Shown one piece after another: positions 1 through 12,219 of a DNA stretch of 64,000 nucleotides (positions are counted from its first letter, which is position 1; the number at the start of each line of letters is the position of its first letter). The notes under the pieces are model-generated. The model was not told the DNA's origin and made no database searches. It worked only from the letters and a program-made list of their open reading frames with translations. Source of the DNA: Gibbula magus. Its lineage: Eukaryota; Mollusca; Gastropoda; Trochida; Trochidae. The position numbers were made by a program, and so were the translations under genes. The stretch lies in assembly GCA_936450465.1 (NCBI GenBank), contig OW388293.1, forward strand, positions 84,590,134 through 84,654,133, given 5' to 3'.

Positions 1-560
1 GTATAGGTGTTACTTTTTTCAGGTTGTTTGGTGTGATTTCCATATAGGTGACAGACGTATAAATTTACAACCATGGATCGATTTAGAATTCTAGTGTCGA
101 GATGTCCTCATTTCAGACGATTAACACCACCTTGGTCTCAGTAAAGCTAAATAAATACTTGACAGGAGTGGTATCCTACCAAATGTTCATATCCGCTATC
201 TGGCATTTGACACTTATACCTGTTAATGGTCCTATGTGTAAACTTAACTGTACCCATTAGAACATCACAGCAGTAATTGTAAACCAATATCAAATCAATT
301 GACTTTAATGTTGTGACACTGCAATGCATTACTACATAATCAGGACATATTTAAATGTTAGAAGTATAAATATTTATGTATCTATTGATTAACAAACAGA
401 TAAAATACCAGTCCAAAACAATTCCACTATCCCTCAATTGTTTCAGCAAATGAATACCAACAAAGTGTCCTGACCAGACCCTTCAACATCATCTATTGGG
501 TATTAACGGTCACTGTAGTAAAGGGCCTAAATGAAATGTTTTACTATCTTACATTACGTT
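1..560. other. AT-rich sequence, no feature recognised
   Basis: Short open frames on both strands are interrupted and show no domain motif. No tandem repeat, inverted repeat or RNA-like structure was seen. It lies just before the point where similarity to the segmental duplication units becomes visible. Confidence 0.4.
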
Positions 561-1847
561 TTAGAGAGGCACAAAGCATTCTCATCCGCGAAACCAAAAA
601 CACGTATTCGAGCCTATTGAGTTGATATGTGCTGACTTGGTAGATTCAGAGATACTTCAATGACCTCATGCATCACAGGGTGAAATGGGTGTGTCAAAGT
701 GTGATGAACACTTCATGTTTTCGATTTCTACAGGAAGTAGTGTGCATCGAATCCAGGTAACATATAGAGTAGATGGATCTTGGTAACATATAGAGTAGTT
801 GGATCTTGGTATCATGTAGAGAAGATGGATCTATTGAATTAGCCTCTGAGATTACAGAGCTGTAAATGGACTAGAAATAAGAATGTTTGAGAAATGGTTG
901 GATGCTATCTGACAAATCAATGGAATTGTCGGAAAAAGAGAACGATATGTTTTAAACATCATCATTGACAATTTATTTTATCAAGTATTCAAACATTCCA
1001 TTGAAAAACTTTTTATATCACAATAATTTTACTTGTCTTTATAATATTTATATTAGATTCGGTCATTTACTAATTTCTTGTTTGTCACTTTCATGGCAGG
1101 TCACGTGGTGCTGTGACCTAAATGGTCAACAAGGACATTGACATCAAGACCTGGGAGTAGACGTCAGCGTTTCCTTCTATCGACTACATTACTTATTGTT
1201 AGTAGAAGTTAAACAGGAAGTGCGTCTTGCTGAGTCATTAGATTGACCGTGACTGACGCCCATATGGTCCATTGCTTCCGTATATATCAACTGATGTATT
1301 ATACACACTAATGAACCAGTGTATAAACCAATAAGTGAAACCTAGGTTAACTTGAACAAGGCAAAGTTGAATCTGTGAAGGGCGTGTCGAAATGGAACGG
1401 ATATTGAACAAGATAACTGTCTTTTTCTGACAGCACAACGTGAGAATAAAAGACAATGTTCTACACGTCATTTGTCACTTTGAAGTTTACACATATTCCT
1501 TAATGGTGATTGATTGCGTGCTGGAATATATGAAGGGAATAGCCTCTGTGGGACATTCTCTTCCAACAGAGGTTACTCCCTTTAGATTTCCGATCCTAAC
1601 CTCCATCTTTTTCCGCTTGAAGTCGAGGGCGGAAATGGAGTGTCCTGATTGGGTGCAATTGAATATATTTGTGCCATCAGCGACGCCGTTGTAAAAGTGA
1701 CATTTGCAATGACACGTCATGATGATACAATAAACGTAAGATAAACGTTTTCCCGTTATAAGTGTGCCATTGATTTTGTGAAAACTATTGACCATAAACA
1801 TGCTTATAAATAAAAAAAGACCTAATCAGAGACAAATACCTTAAATA

Positions 1848-2334
1848 GTAGGGGTGTAACAATACATCGAACTATCGATGCATCGCAATAGTTGGCTTGG
1901 CAATAGAACTATATCGATAGTATATACAAAAATACTATCGCTATCGCAATAGTAAGGTTAACTATCGATACTATCGAAACTATTAAATTTCCCTTAATTA
2001 TGAATGATTTACACAAGCCTCACTACATTCAATTCAAGATTTTTCATTTTAGAAGGTCAAAAAGGAAGAACTAGAAATAGGAAATAGCAAAACGACAAAA
2101 AGTGTTTTCATTTATGATTTCTTTACTGATTTTGGTTCCATAGTCCTTACATCAATTAAACATTTCTACTAAAACCTATAAGAAATCTAGCTGATTTTTG
2201 CGTATTTGTACCAAAAAACCTATCGCAATAGTTATTGCAATAGTGAGTTACAATAGTTTATCGCTATCGCAATAGTAAATGGCAATAGACTATCGCTATC
2301 GCAATAGTCTCTTTGGGTCAATAGTCACCCCTAC
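1848..2334. mobile_element. Non-autonomous DNA transposon (hAT-like MITE)
   Basis: The element begins GTAGGGGTG and ends CACCCCTAC, a perfect 9-bp inverted pair. It is flanked on both sides by the direct repeat TAAATA (1,842-1,847 and 2,335-2,340). The interior is 487 bp, has no open frame and is crowded with short motifs of the type TATCGCAATAGT in both orientations, most densely near the ends, like subterminal transposase-binding repeats. GGGGTGTAAC-type ends are known from hAT-related elements, whose target duplication is usually 8 bp. Here only 6 bp match perfectly, so the superfamily is an inference. Confidence 0.75.
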
Positions 2335-2339
2335 TAAAT

Positions 2340-2863
2340 ATTGCATTTGTGTTCTTTACATCGGACATATTCGAACGACATATATTAATGAGCAAGACCC
2401 TTTAGAGTGAAATGCCTATATCTTTGAAGTCCCTCGGTCAGCTGAAATACGTTACCTTTGGAAGATATTATTACCTCAGATGTCAAAGTTTATACATGTG
2501 TATCGAGGGAACCTGTATCATTTGTAAAACTTCACCAGGGGTATTTACCATTAATATAACGAACCCTATTTGGGAAAAATCAACAGGTATAAGCATCTTT
2601 TGAAAGGGTGACTTATGTACATTAACCATCACATTATCCTCACTAAAATTGTAATAACATTTAATAGATTATGTTTATTTCAAAGAAAAGTAATATTTAT
2701 AATATTCTGTAAACTTGAAAATCGTTTAATGATACCATTCCACATGGTTGGATGACTACCATTCCAACCCAGTTATGTCCTTACGTCAGTCAGACCAAAT
2801 CTTCAGTCATTGGGGTCAGTAAAAAAAAGTGCAAGAAATGATACCGACGTGTGATCGGAGTAA
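2340..2863. other. AT-rich spacer, no feature recognised
   Basis: Sequence between the TIR element and the minisatellite. A 63-codon open frame (2,412-2,603) has no recognisable motif and no counterpart in units 2 and 3. I see nothing else. Confidence 0.3.
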
Positions 2864-3647
2864 GGAGAAAGTACAATACTTCACCCATCAACAATGGTCA
2901 ACGGAGAAAGTACAACACTTGACCCAACAACAATGGTCAATGGAGAAAGTACAACACTTCACCCACCAACAATGATCAACGGAGAAAGTACAATACTCCA
3001 CCCACCAACAATGGTCAAAGCAGAAAGTACAACACTTGACCGACAAACAATGGCCAACGAAGAAAGTACAACACTTGACCCACCAACAATGGTCAACGGA
3101 GAAAGTACAATACTTCACCCACCAACAATGGTCAACGGAGAAAGTACAATACTTCACCCACCAACAATGGTCAAAGGAGAAAGTACAACACTTGACCGAC
3201 AAACAATGGTCAACGACGAAAGTACAACACTTGACCCACCAACAATGGTCAACGGAGAAAGTACAATACTTCACCCACCAACAATGGTCAACGGAGAAAG
3301 TACAATACTTCACTCACCAACAATGGTCAACGGAGAAATTACAACACTTGACCCATCAACAATGGTCAACGGAGAAAGTACAATACATCACCCACCAACA
3401 ATGGTCAACGAAAAAAGTACAACACGTGACCCACCAACAATGGTCAACGGAGAAAGTACAATACTTCACCCACCAACAATGGTCAACGAAGAAAGTACAA
3501 CACTTGACCCACCAACAATGGTCAACGAAGAAAGTACAATACTTCACCCACCAACAATGGTCAACGAAAAAGTACAACACTTGACCCACCAACAATGGTC
3601 AACGAAGAAAGTACAACACTTGACCCACCAACAATGGTCAACGAAGA
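2864..3647. repeat. 39-bp minisatellite, about 20 copies
   Basis: Tandem units of the form caacaatggtcaacggagaa followed by agtacaatacttcacccac, 39 bp each, about 20 copies. Because 39 is 13 codons and the unit lacks stops in several frames, long open frames appear on both strands; on the plus strand one reads as 13-residue units such as MVNGESTILHPPT. This openness is a consequence of unit length, not evidence of a gene. A higher-order pattern is visible: a four-unit (156-bp) block marked by DRQT in that frame occurs twice in succession (units 4-7 and 8-11). One unit near 3,566 lacks a base, which shifts the frame. The tract is absent from the equivalent place in units 2 and 3. Confidence 0.95.
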
Positions 3648-3719
3648 GGAGGACAGCACCGGTCAAATGCTATTTTTGTAGTATTAATGGCGACACAGAA
3701 ATTCGTGCATTGCACAGTT

Positions 3720-4100
3720 GAACATTTTTTAAGTGACACAGTGATACTGGAGAAAAAGTAACCAGTATAACTGATGACAAAATACTAACAATAGTTTACT
3801 ATATTATGTTTTATTGACATAATTTTACTGCACTTAATACATGTGTGAAATATTGATGAACAAGTGTAGCTTTCTCCATCAATCATACGCTTTTGGAGTG
3901 GCTGAACAATGGTAATTAAGTAATCCTGAGGCTTCAACTGAGGCTTCAACTGAGCTTCAACTGAGCTGATTAACACTGCTGATTTATTACATGTGTGTCA
4001 CTGTGTGCTTCCTGTCTCTGGGACACTACACAAAACATATGTGTCTTGGAGCTTCATGACTAGCTGCTAGCACAGTTGATTGAATACATGAGCAAGTAAA
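3720..4100. repeat. Conserved block of the segmental duplication (copy 1)
   Basis: Shares stretches such as tgctgatttattacatgtgt and a following gtgcttcctgtctc with 17,495-17,760 (unit 2) and with 28,960-29,110 plus 29,960-30,090 (unit 3). The unit 3 copy is split by about 850 bp of inserted sequence. A short internal duplication of aggcttcaactg (3,930-3,965) is private to this copy. No shared open frame. Confidence 0.7.
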
Positions 4101-4619
4101 AACCCTTGTAATGAAGGATTGTAATTTCCATCTGTTTACACGAAGGTGGAGATACAACATTCGGTTTACACCTGTCCATGAAATACTTATAAACTATTCA
4201 CAGGATCCCGTTCATCATTTGCATATGAGAAAGCGTTTTGTGACCTACACAATCATTGCAAATGTCACACAGAGATTTTGCCATTTACCCATAGCATTTA
4301 GTGACTATCTTTCCTACTTTACGATTTCCCTTTTGTTACTTTAACTTTCTTGCATTTGAGTATAAGAAGGTTCAGGGACACATTGATATTAATCAGTGCT
4401 GGATATAGGAGACAATGGGATTGGTTTAAATAATTAGTCTATGAACATGAACATGAAGGTTATTCGGTCGCATTTATCGACTTTAACGTTGCTTGGTGCA
4501 GAAATGTTACTTTAAAGAACGATAACATCAGCTTCTGTTTCTGCAAAACATTCTAAAAGCTTCTTGTTCACATCCAGTCACATCATAGTCTATCAGCACA
4601 CATTTGTACTGTTAGTTAC

Positions 4620-5650
4620 AAGACCATCTGAAGGACAAGGTCACCAAAACCAATCAAACGCTTACTATGAAATATTATGGCAAGGTGTTGACAAAGCATA
4701 CTTGATTAGATTGCTTTCTAATATGAATATTCCTGAGATATTTTTCTAAAACACCCAATAGAGACATTCGAGATTTAATCTGCATCATCAATAGTTTATG
4801 ACACTATTCAGCGTAATAGTTGCATGTAAAAGGTGGCTCATGCGAATTTTATTGTATTTTGAAGTATCCTCACTGATTGATATTGCGCTTATTCGTTTTC
4901 ATCGGAGTTTTATATTCCACCTCAAGATTGACTCATGTTATGCTTTCGTCATTCCAGGAGAGGAGACAAACCAATCAGCATGGTGTTTTCTTATTTACAG
5001 CGTTTCCATTCCTGTCATATCTGCAATATTTTGGCTGATCCAGAGTCAAATTTCCTGTGCAGGTTACGCACGCTTTCTGCCTACAAGATTAAAGATTATT
5101 ATTCTATCCAGTGCAAAATAAAAAGAGCACAACTAATTAAGCGATTACTGTCAGTTTTAAGGGGAATTGCAAGACGGGCCATCCTTTTTAAATTGATTTT
5201 GCCTAAACCAATTTTGGATCAATCACCTCAGACACTGGCTTTGCAAAAAAATAATGTTACAAATGCTAATTATTGACAAAAAACGTATTGTGTATAGTTA
5301 TTTATTAAATCGTTTTAAATGTATTTCAGATGATTTGTCATTACTGTTATAGATAACATAATCAAAACCTAACTTGTCTTCTGTTAGTGTGTTTTTATTT
5401 CGGAGATCTAGATTTGTTAACAGAGTTAATAGATCCATCGTTTAATTTTATATTTAAGATGCTAAGTACATGTCGTTTGTATCAAAATCGAAAACACGAA
5501 AGCACTGCTATTTGTAGATTGAGTATACACACGGTTAGTAGAGTTGATTTGATTTGGTTAGCCATATTTGAAGTTTTCAAGATTAAAAGCAATATATATA
5601 TAACATCGTAGACGTCTCATTATCTATTAGCTAATACGAGTTAACGTTCA
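4620..5650. repeat. Conserved block of the segmental duplication (copy 1)
   Basis: Aligns with 18,780-19,860 and with 30,840-31,205 plus 33,170-33,900. Markers include a stretch at 4,625 (ctgaaggacaaggtcacc here, ctgaagggcaaggtcatcgg in the others) and ttttatattccacctcaag near 4,909. Open frames of 107 and 113 codons lie here, but the aligned positions in the other copies give unrelated peptides in other frames. I treat them as chance frames. Confidence 0.75.
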
Positions 5651-5699
5651 ATTCCTGTTCTGTCATGTAATAGATAGAATACAATTGGCTTGATATCAT

Positions 5700-6650
5700 T
5701 AAAAGTTCATTAAAAGACAACAATGTATGATTTTGATTTACTGTACAGTACTATTGTCACATAAACTATGCACTTCACACCCACCAATTCAGTATTCAGT
5801 TGTCTGTGGGAATAAGAACAGGGACATATGCATAATCTCTGTTAGCAAACATGTACATGCTATAACATAATGCAGAGAATTACATGTTGATATTGGGTTA
5901 TGAACACTATTTTGATCAAGACGAGGATGAGAATTGCTGATGTGGCACCTTTCCTCACAGTAATGTCTGTCGTTGCTACTGGATCATGGTTAAATGAGTT
6001 ATCACACTTAGTTTTTCATAGTTGACCCTGATAATCTTGGGAAGAGAATGGACTACGTTTATTCCAGAATGCTTCATAGGATATGAAGACATCAAAAGAT
6101 GTCTACCTGTAAATGTTACCGTGTTGTTAAGTTTTATAATATATCTGTTATGTACCCCTCACGTTTCTGTCAGAATCAGTTTCTTAACATTCAATTGATA
6201 ACAACTAAAAAACAAATATATCTGATACATTTCCGTTTACACTGTTTGGTTTCCAATAATCAAATAATCAAGTATCAAACACGAATTCAGTTATACTGCA
6301 GTCTTAAATTTGTTTATGACACCTCCATGTTTGCACTCCAACAAACAAATATAAATTTTGTCTGTCTTTGTATGGTTAAAATATAATGCATGAAGGAAAA
6401 GAAAACGTTATCTGTCAATCCAAACATACCTCCTAGTATCTATAGCCTAGTGATAACTTGTGCCAACATTTAATAGCTGAGAAGTTATCAATGCTGATAG
6501 CAGTCATGAATGAATCATCCAATCTTTACATTTCTACTGACAAAATAGCAGTTATCTTTACCTTTGAAGTTCTTTAAAAATATCTCCCGTCGAAACAGTA
6601 TTACAAACTTTTGCGTCAAAGATATACCAAATTTCATTCATGAGTATGAT
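5700..6650. other. Unit 1-specific spacer, nothing recognised
   Basis: Sequence without a counterpart in unit 2, where the alignment jumps from about 19,860 to 20,380. It is AT-rich, with a 95-codon open frame at 6,099-6,386 that has no motif or plausible start context. No repeat family was recognised. Confidence 0.35.
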
Positions 6651-6654
6651 ACTC

Positions 6655-7035
6655 TAAAGGGGCAGTAGCACGTTTTTTGCAAATTTTATTGTTTCCCATT
6701 TATAATGATAGTTTATGTCATTCATATTTACTTTAGAGGGTAAAACATCTTATTACGTAAACCAATTATCCGTAGGGGTAATAAAGATGTTGCGTATAAA
6801 GCAACAATTGCATGGCGGCCATTTTATTGTGAACACAATTTATTATTTTGAATGACAAAAATGAGTATCATGGCTTTACGGAACCATGTACACTCATTTT
6901 TAACTTGAATTTCCGAAAAGAGAAGAAACGTGATACTGGCCCTTTAAGTTGTATATGCGCTCAAACAAACATTCATCGGTTGCTGAAATTGCTATTTCAA
7001 AGTGTTTTTTATCGACATAATGTTTGGTATTTAAG
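6655..7035. mobile_element. MITE of the AGGGGCAGTAGCAC family, 3' end degraded
   Basis: Begins aaaggggcagtagcacgttt and is collinear with the better preserved copy at 14,898-15,251: the shared interior includes tagagggtaaaacatc, attgcatggcggccatttta and a stretch like gaaatt followed by atcgac near 7,010. Relative to that copy it has about 35 bp of extra sequence near 6,935-6,970 and has lost the 3' terminal inverted repeat. The 5' flank is TCTA instead of TTAA. Non-coding. Confidence 0.8.
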
Positions 7036-7039
7036 GTAA

Positions 7040-8210
7040 AAAAATATAGAAGTATAGAAAAATACAGTATAAGATGTTGTGTAATGTATATGTTTTACTT
7101 AGATTTGTTGCCTGATCATTACTGATTCTACTCTAGTTATTGGCTTCTGAAGACATGATGTAACTCTGTTTTGTTCTTGTATGGTATCGTTTATTTTGAC
7201 CCTGAGTGTATCTACTGGTCATTTGAATAAACAGCTAGCATTGACTTTTTCCGGTCATTATCGACTTACAATTCCTCTAATAATTGTGAATCAACGACAC
7301 TAAAAGTTGTCGGAAGAAGTCATGCCTGGTAAAAAAGTATTTACGCTTAGTTGCATTGTTTGTTATGTAATAATAGATGCAAAAAGCAATTTATTGATGA
7401 ACATTTTACTGACACCTCTTTCAACTTTTTGAAACAATCGTTTCCCCCTGAAGAAGTGAGAGGTGAAAGTTAATAAATGTGAACAGTGTCTGTCTTTCTA
7501 GTGAACACGTTGTATTTGCATTTGCTGATCGTAAGAGTGAACAAACAGAACATGCATCAGTGACCTTCAAATTCAAAAAAATCTTGAAAAAATAAACTCA
7601 ATTAGTTTTACCTAATTTACAAATCTGGTTATTACAGTTATTGGCAACAACCTCTCTATCACAAAGGAACTTTAATTATCGACCCTAAATTAAAAATAAA
7701 ACAATTATTGTGTACTTTCAACAACATGAGAACCAATATTCCGCTAAATTTCCAGTATTACCACTCTGATATTGACTTTATAGCAAGACATTCAACACTG
7801 CACGTGCAGTCGGTCAATTAACTGTATTATTTGAAAACGTAATAGGAGCTTGCTTCATCTTCAGGATTATCCATGTTGCTTAGCCTATTCATCAAAGAAA
7901 AATATATCCACTGCCCTTTTCTGCGATTTATGATAAACGGACGTGTGAAAAAGTATTCTCCCATAATAAAGCCACAGAACAAAGGTTTGGTTTGATACAC
8001 TACCTTAGTAGACCTCAATTTCCACCGATATGCCCTGTCCTATTCTGAGTGGAACTAACAATAAAGATCGTCACATAAATTGTCAAATACCGACGGAATC
8101 TTGTCATAAGCTTGCATCTAGTAGAAACAGTATAGGATTTTGTTAACATCAGGGATCACTTTTGTAGTTTTCTAATATTAATTTTTATGAAAAAGAAAGT
8201 AATTGCATGC
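7040..8210. other. AT-rich spacer, nothing recognised
   Basis: No coding motif, RNA gene or repeat family recognised on either strand. The 63-codon minus-strand frame at 7,827-8,018 has no recognisable feature. No counterpart found in units 2 or 3. Confidence 0.35.
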
Positions 8211-8213
8211 TTT

Positions 8214-8382
8214 ATTTAAGAATTGACTTGAAAATGTATTAGGTTCATGGAGGTATAAACTTAAAAAACGCTGTGCAAACTGTGTAAATCCGCATAGCGG
8301 GTTTACGCCAAGTTTGCACAACGTTTTTTAAGTTTATACCTCCATGAACTTAGTAAATGTTCAAGTCAATACTTATAAATTA
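8214..8382. mobile_element. Long near-perfect foldback (hairpin) element
   Basis: The two halves are inverted copies of each other with arms of about 80 bases and a loop of only three or so bases (ccgc-ata-gcgg, 8,290-8,300). The inner part of the arm (ttcatggaggtataaact, then taaaaaacg) pairs almost perfectly with 8,310-8,348. An outer part (aattgacttgaa pairing with ttcaagtcaat) extends the stem at lower identity. There is a two-base asymmetry near the loop. No open frame. A snap-back MITE is the likeliest origin; a transcribed structured RNA cannot be excluded. Unit 2 lacks it. Confidence 0.85.
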
Positions 8383-8820
8383 ATAAATTCGTACCTGATG
8401 TTTTGAAAAGGTTTCATTGCTACAAATATACAGTTTTGCAACAATTAGAGCTGTACTATTTACGCGTATGATGACACCAAATATTAGCCCCGCCTTTACG
8501 TGTTGATCAGTCAATGAAAATGCACAACGAAACTAGCCATGAACCTGACGTCATGGGGGCGTTGCTAAATATGATGTGACGTCATGAAATTAAGTTTATG
8601 CAGGTATGAACTGGATCTCTGTGACTGTGTTCAGCGAATCAGATCCACGCAAAACAACTGCTATTTATTTATTTGACAATACACTTTGGTGGAAGAGCAC
8701 GTTTATATCTCATGTCAGGTTTGCCGCTTTCACTGTGCTCTATTAATCCTTTTAGGTCAATAGATACATACAGTATACTACCATATAGTTTCATATGGTA
8801 ACCTCAATAATCTAACCAGG

Positions 8821-9230
8821 TCAGACCTGTCATTGTTGCAGATCATGATATTTCCCAGCCGAAGTCACTGGATGAGCACTGTCAGTTGTCAAGTCAAAGT
8901 AGTTACAGTCCCCCGCAAATACTTTCCCATTATTCAGAATTATGTATTGCATCTGACATGGAAATGAATAATTAGTCCAATCTGTAATTATGCTATCAAT
9001 AAAACATTTCCTTGTCAGTTTAAGTGATTACATAACGTCAAGAGATGATATTCTCAAAGACATTGATTACATGTACGGAACACGTTATTAGCTGATGTCA
9101 GTTCATCTAACTATTCATAATCTCTGCGTATCAGTCCTGGAAAGTTGCATCTCTCGATTATTGATATCAATTAGATTTTATTATCATAGCTTTTCATCTT
9201 CAAATCTAAATGAGGTTATGCCTTTATCCA
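8821..9230. repeat. Best-conserved block of the duplication (copy 1 of 5)
   Basis: Aligns with high identity to 20,641-21,010 and 21,060-21,440, and more weakly to 35,672-35,885 and 41,528-41,705. The core includes tgcatctgacatggaaatga, a TAATTA-containing ctgtaattatg, tatcaataaaa, and tgattacataacgtcaagag. The AT-rich homeodomain-type and CRE/bZIP-like (TAACGTCA) motifs are suggestive of regulatory DNA, but that is inference. No conserved open frame. Confidence 0.8.
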
Positions 9231-9427
9231 AACAATGACTTTTAATTGTAATTTAGTGAGATTGTAATGTGAGACAGAGGAAAAGATGAATCAACTATTA
9301 TTTTGGTCATTTACATATTAGGTCATGGAATGTTAACATGTGAGTCCGAAGATGATACATTACCATCCATGCATCACTGCATCTACAAACGTGGTCCTAT
9401 AATCCTGGATCTAAGAGTAAAGGGACA

Positions 9428-9660
9428 CGGCAACTTTGCCTGCAGTAGAGAACTGTTCTACACGCACTAAGGTTTGGGTGCAATGCTACACTGAATTTCA
9501 GCGTAGTACCACCGATGGTTCGCTAGTTCCAGTCGATGCTCGCAGGTTTCACCGCAATGCATAGCCACATGGCATTGCGGGCTTTCTCCCTGCCATAATA
9601 CTAGCAGCCGTGATATAAGTGAAATACTCTTAAAAACCATAACTCACCTCACATCACCTA
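9428..9660 (+). mobile_element. SINE, 5'-truncated, plus orientation
   Basis: Shares the body with four other pieces in the window: gtagagaactgttctacacg, ggtttgggtgcaatgctaca, ctgaatttcag, ggttcgctagttccag, a stretch around ccgcaatgcatagccac, ccctgccataatactagcag, and a 3' end of the type ctcacctcacatcacc. Orientation is set by the minus-strand copy at 20,018-20,290, where a tRNA-like head precedes this body. The tRNA-like head is missing here, as expected for incomplete reverse transcription. Confidence 0.8.
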
Positions 9661-11685
9661 AGAGTAAAGCAACCCCGTCTAAAGATTTAAATGACGTCAA
9701 GTCTGAAATGATAAGCAGTAATAAATTTATAATATGACATGCTAGAGACTCGCTTTCACTAAATACTGTCGCTTCAGATATAAGTAAGTCCCTCAATAAG
9801 TACTACCAAACAAAATATCCGAGTCCTTTTCAAATTTCATGAGTATTTGATGCAGGACTCGGGGGTGAATTTATCACTGGGTAAGGATCACTACCCTTGT
9901 CGATTGAAAATTCAATATTTTCGTTTCAAGTCAATATGATATCCTACTGCATGGTATACGTTTTACATCATAGAGGGGGAAAAGGGTTGCACATATTATT
10001 CTTCATATTCATAAGAAGAGTTGTGTTTGCAGCAACGGTGGACTTTGATGACACTCAATAATTTTTAAAAACTCTTCAAAAGTCAATTTGACTTCAAGGA
10101 GCGACTCTTAAAAGACATTTTTAAAATTTTCTCTCAACTGGTAATACCCTGTCTTCTCTGGTGTCCACATGTGTGATTGAAGCACGCTGTACAATCACTT
10201 CGACTTCAGATCAATTTTGGTAGTCTTGGTGAATGTTAACCACTTGATATCTTAAGCTTCGTGAATTGCTTTAATTAATTTGAAAAACACTTTTAATGAT
10301 AATGGATACATCTATGTACCAGAGTGATTTGTCTAATGTGCAACATTAGGGATTTATTTATACATTTGAATTTTACGGTCGAGTAGATGTACCCTATACC
10401 TTGAACTCAATTTTTGATTTAAACCTTATTGATTAATCAGTTTCACTGCTTTAAACTTAGCCATCAATCAGTGCCCTTTCATCAGTACTTTTTAAGCACA
10501 TATTATCCAAAGAAAATACTTCACGGAAATGAGACGTTATTGGATCGTTACATTGTATTCCTCTTTATTAGGAGAAAACGGTTAACATTTTCATAATACG
10601 TTGCAACATAAAAGAAGATTTATCTGACCTAACAACTTACAACCACCTAAAACTCTACAACAACTCAATCTGTTTTGAAATATTTTGATGTTTTCTAGCG
10701 ATATAAACGTGCACTTCAAATATGTACTTGTAAGTAATAGAAACTGTGAGTTAGCATCTCACTCAAATCTTTAACTTTTGATTTAAAGAGCCATCAAGAA
10801 TTTTAATGTTTCAAATACAAAAATGTTTGTGGATAATATAGTTATAACGTCAATCGTAAGAGAAAGCTTTCATCTACAACATGACATGTGATAAATAATT
10901 TTCATATCACGACAATGTAATGCAATTTGATTTCAAAGAGAAGTAACCCTTCGAGTAACGCGCGTCAAGGGTATCCGACGTCACATAAACATAATTTCCT
11001 TTATTGCATAAAACGGACTACACAGCAGTAAGCGTTTCCGAAGCGTGAAGGCTCGTCCCTAGCGCATGTCGCCATAGCAACCTACGTGCTGCACGTGCTT
11101 CTCTTGCAAGTTACCCTTGTCGCCCATTACTGAATGTGACGATTGTTTTATTAACAATGTGTCTGAATGTCCTGAGAATATACAAATTATTCGCTGTTTA
11201 ATGTACTTTTTATTGAGATGAGATCTGCAAATTATGACAAATTTTTACCCTCTTTGATTATATAAAATTCAAGCAAAATACCTAGTTGGGTAAAACAATA
11301 TCAAATATATAATTAATGAAATGGTAAATAAATAACCGCCAAAAATTATATATTTCAATTTCGTTCATTGCTCATTTCTTATTCTTTCGTGTCTTTGTAT
11401 ACAGTATGTGAGTTAGACCACGATTCTTTGCGCTTGAAAATAATAGGCTGGATCTATATTTAGACTGGAAAACACCGTTACTTTTTAGTGCAACAAATAT
11501 GTGCAAAATTAAGTCTATATATTTCACGGAGAAAGATTTTTGGCAATTTTCCGATATGTTCATCAACATCCTTGATGGCTCTTTAACACATTTGATTTAT
11601 GCGATTAATTAATGAAGACCCATTTCAATATATATATATGTACTTCTTTTTATTAAATTCTCTTGAAAACATTTGAACATTCATG
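9661..11685. other. Spacer within unit 1; partly shared with unit 2
   Basis: Short stretches (10,137-10,215, 10,740-10,795) align with unit 2 (21,660-21,735, 22,550-22,610). A more CpG-rich stretch lies at 10,940-11,130, containing gtgctgcacgtgc, an E-box-type palindrome also seen in the Tc1 element upstream region at 42,036. No coding region recognised. Confidence 0.4.
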
Positions 11686-11688
11686 TGT

Positions 11689-12163
11689 AAAGGCGCTATA
11701 GAACGTGTTTTTTAAATTGTATTTTATAAAATTTTCCATTTATTAATAAAGTTTTTATAATATATTTTTAGAGGGTATAACATCTAATTACACCACCGGA
11801 TTAACAGTAGCCATAGAAAATGGTTATATGTATTGGAAGAACATTGTGTTACGTATAAAGTGACAATGGTGTGGAACTCTTTAGTGTAAGAAGGGGCATG
11901 AATTTGAGAATTCAGACAGCAAGATGAATGACCATTTCATCACGGTACTATAATTAAATTGTTACTCTGAATGTGTAAGCATCGCTTCAGCAGTCAGATC
12001 ACTTGAACTCCTTTCGAACGGCCATTTGAATGTGTACCATGTACGTTCGTTTTAGAACACATTTTTATTTGTTGAGGAGCGATATTTGCCATTAGTAACA
12101 CTTATTTACCTTTTCTTGAGATCACTTTATTTCAGTAACAACGGCGCGCTACGGCGCCTTTAA
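11689..12163. mobile_element. Diverged MITE related to the AGGGGCAGTAGCAC family
   Basis: Begins taaaggcgctatagaacgtg and ends with cgcgctacggcgcctttaaa, an imperfect inverted pair. The interior is collinear with the family for short stretches: cgtgttttttaaat, tagagggtataacatctaat, and ttacgtataaagtgacaatg (the last like gcgtataaagcaacaattg in the 6,655 copy). The terminal sequence differs from the other two copies (aaaggcgc rather than aaaggggc), so it is a related subfamily or an old copy. Non-coding. Confidence 0.65.
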
Positions 12164-12219
12164 AAAAAAAATCAAAATTCACAACAATGTATGATTCTGT
12201 ATGTTCTTTAAACATCTTT

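Noticed and set aside
2888..3721. Open frames of 275, 182, 141 and 79 codons with regular 13-residue repeats
   Set aside because: They arise on both strands and in more than one frame because the 39-bp unit is divisible by three and lacks stops. A one-base loss near 3,566 is tolerated. No start or promoter context.
4798..5276. Overlapping open frames of 107 and 113 codons
   Set aside because: The aligned sequence in units 2 and 3 has stops and gives unrelated peptides. A real gene would be expected to leave some shared frame.
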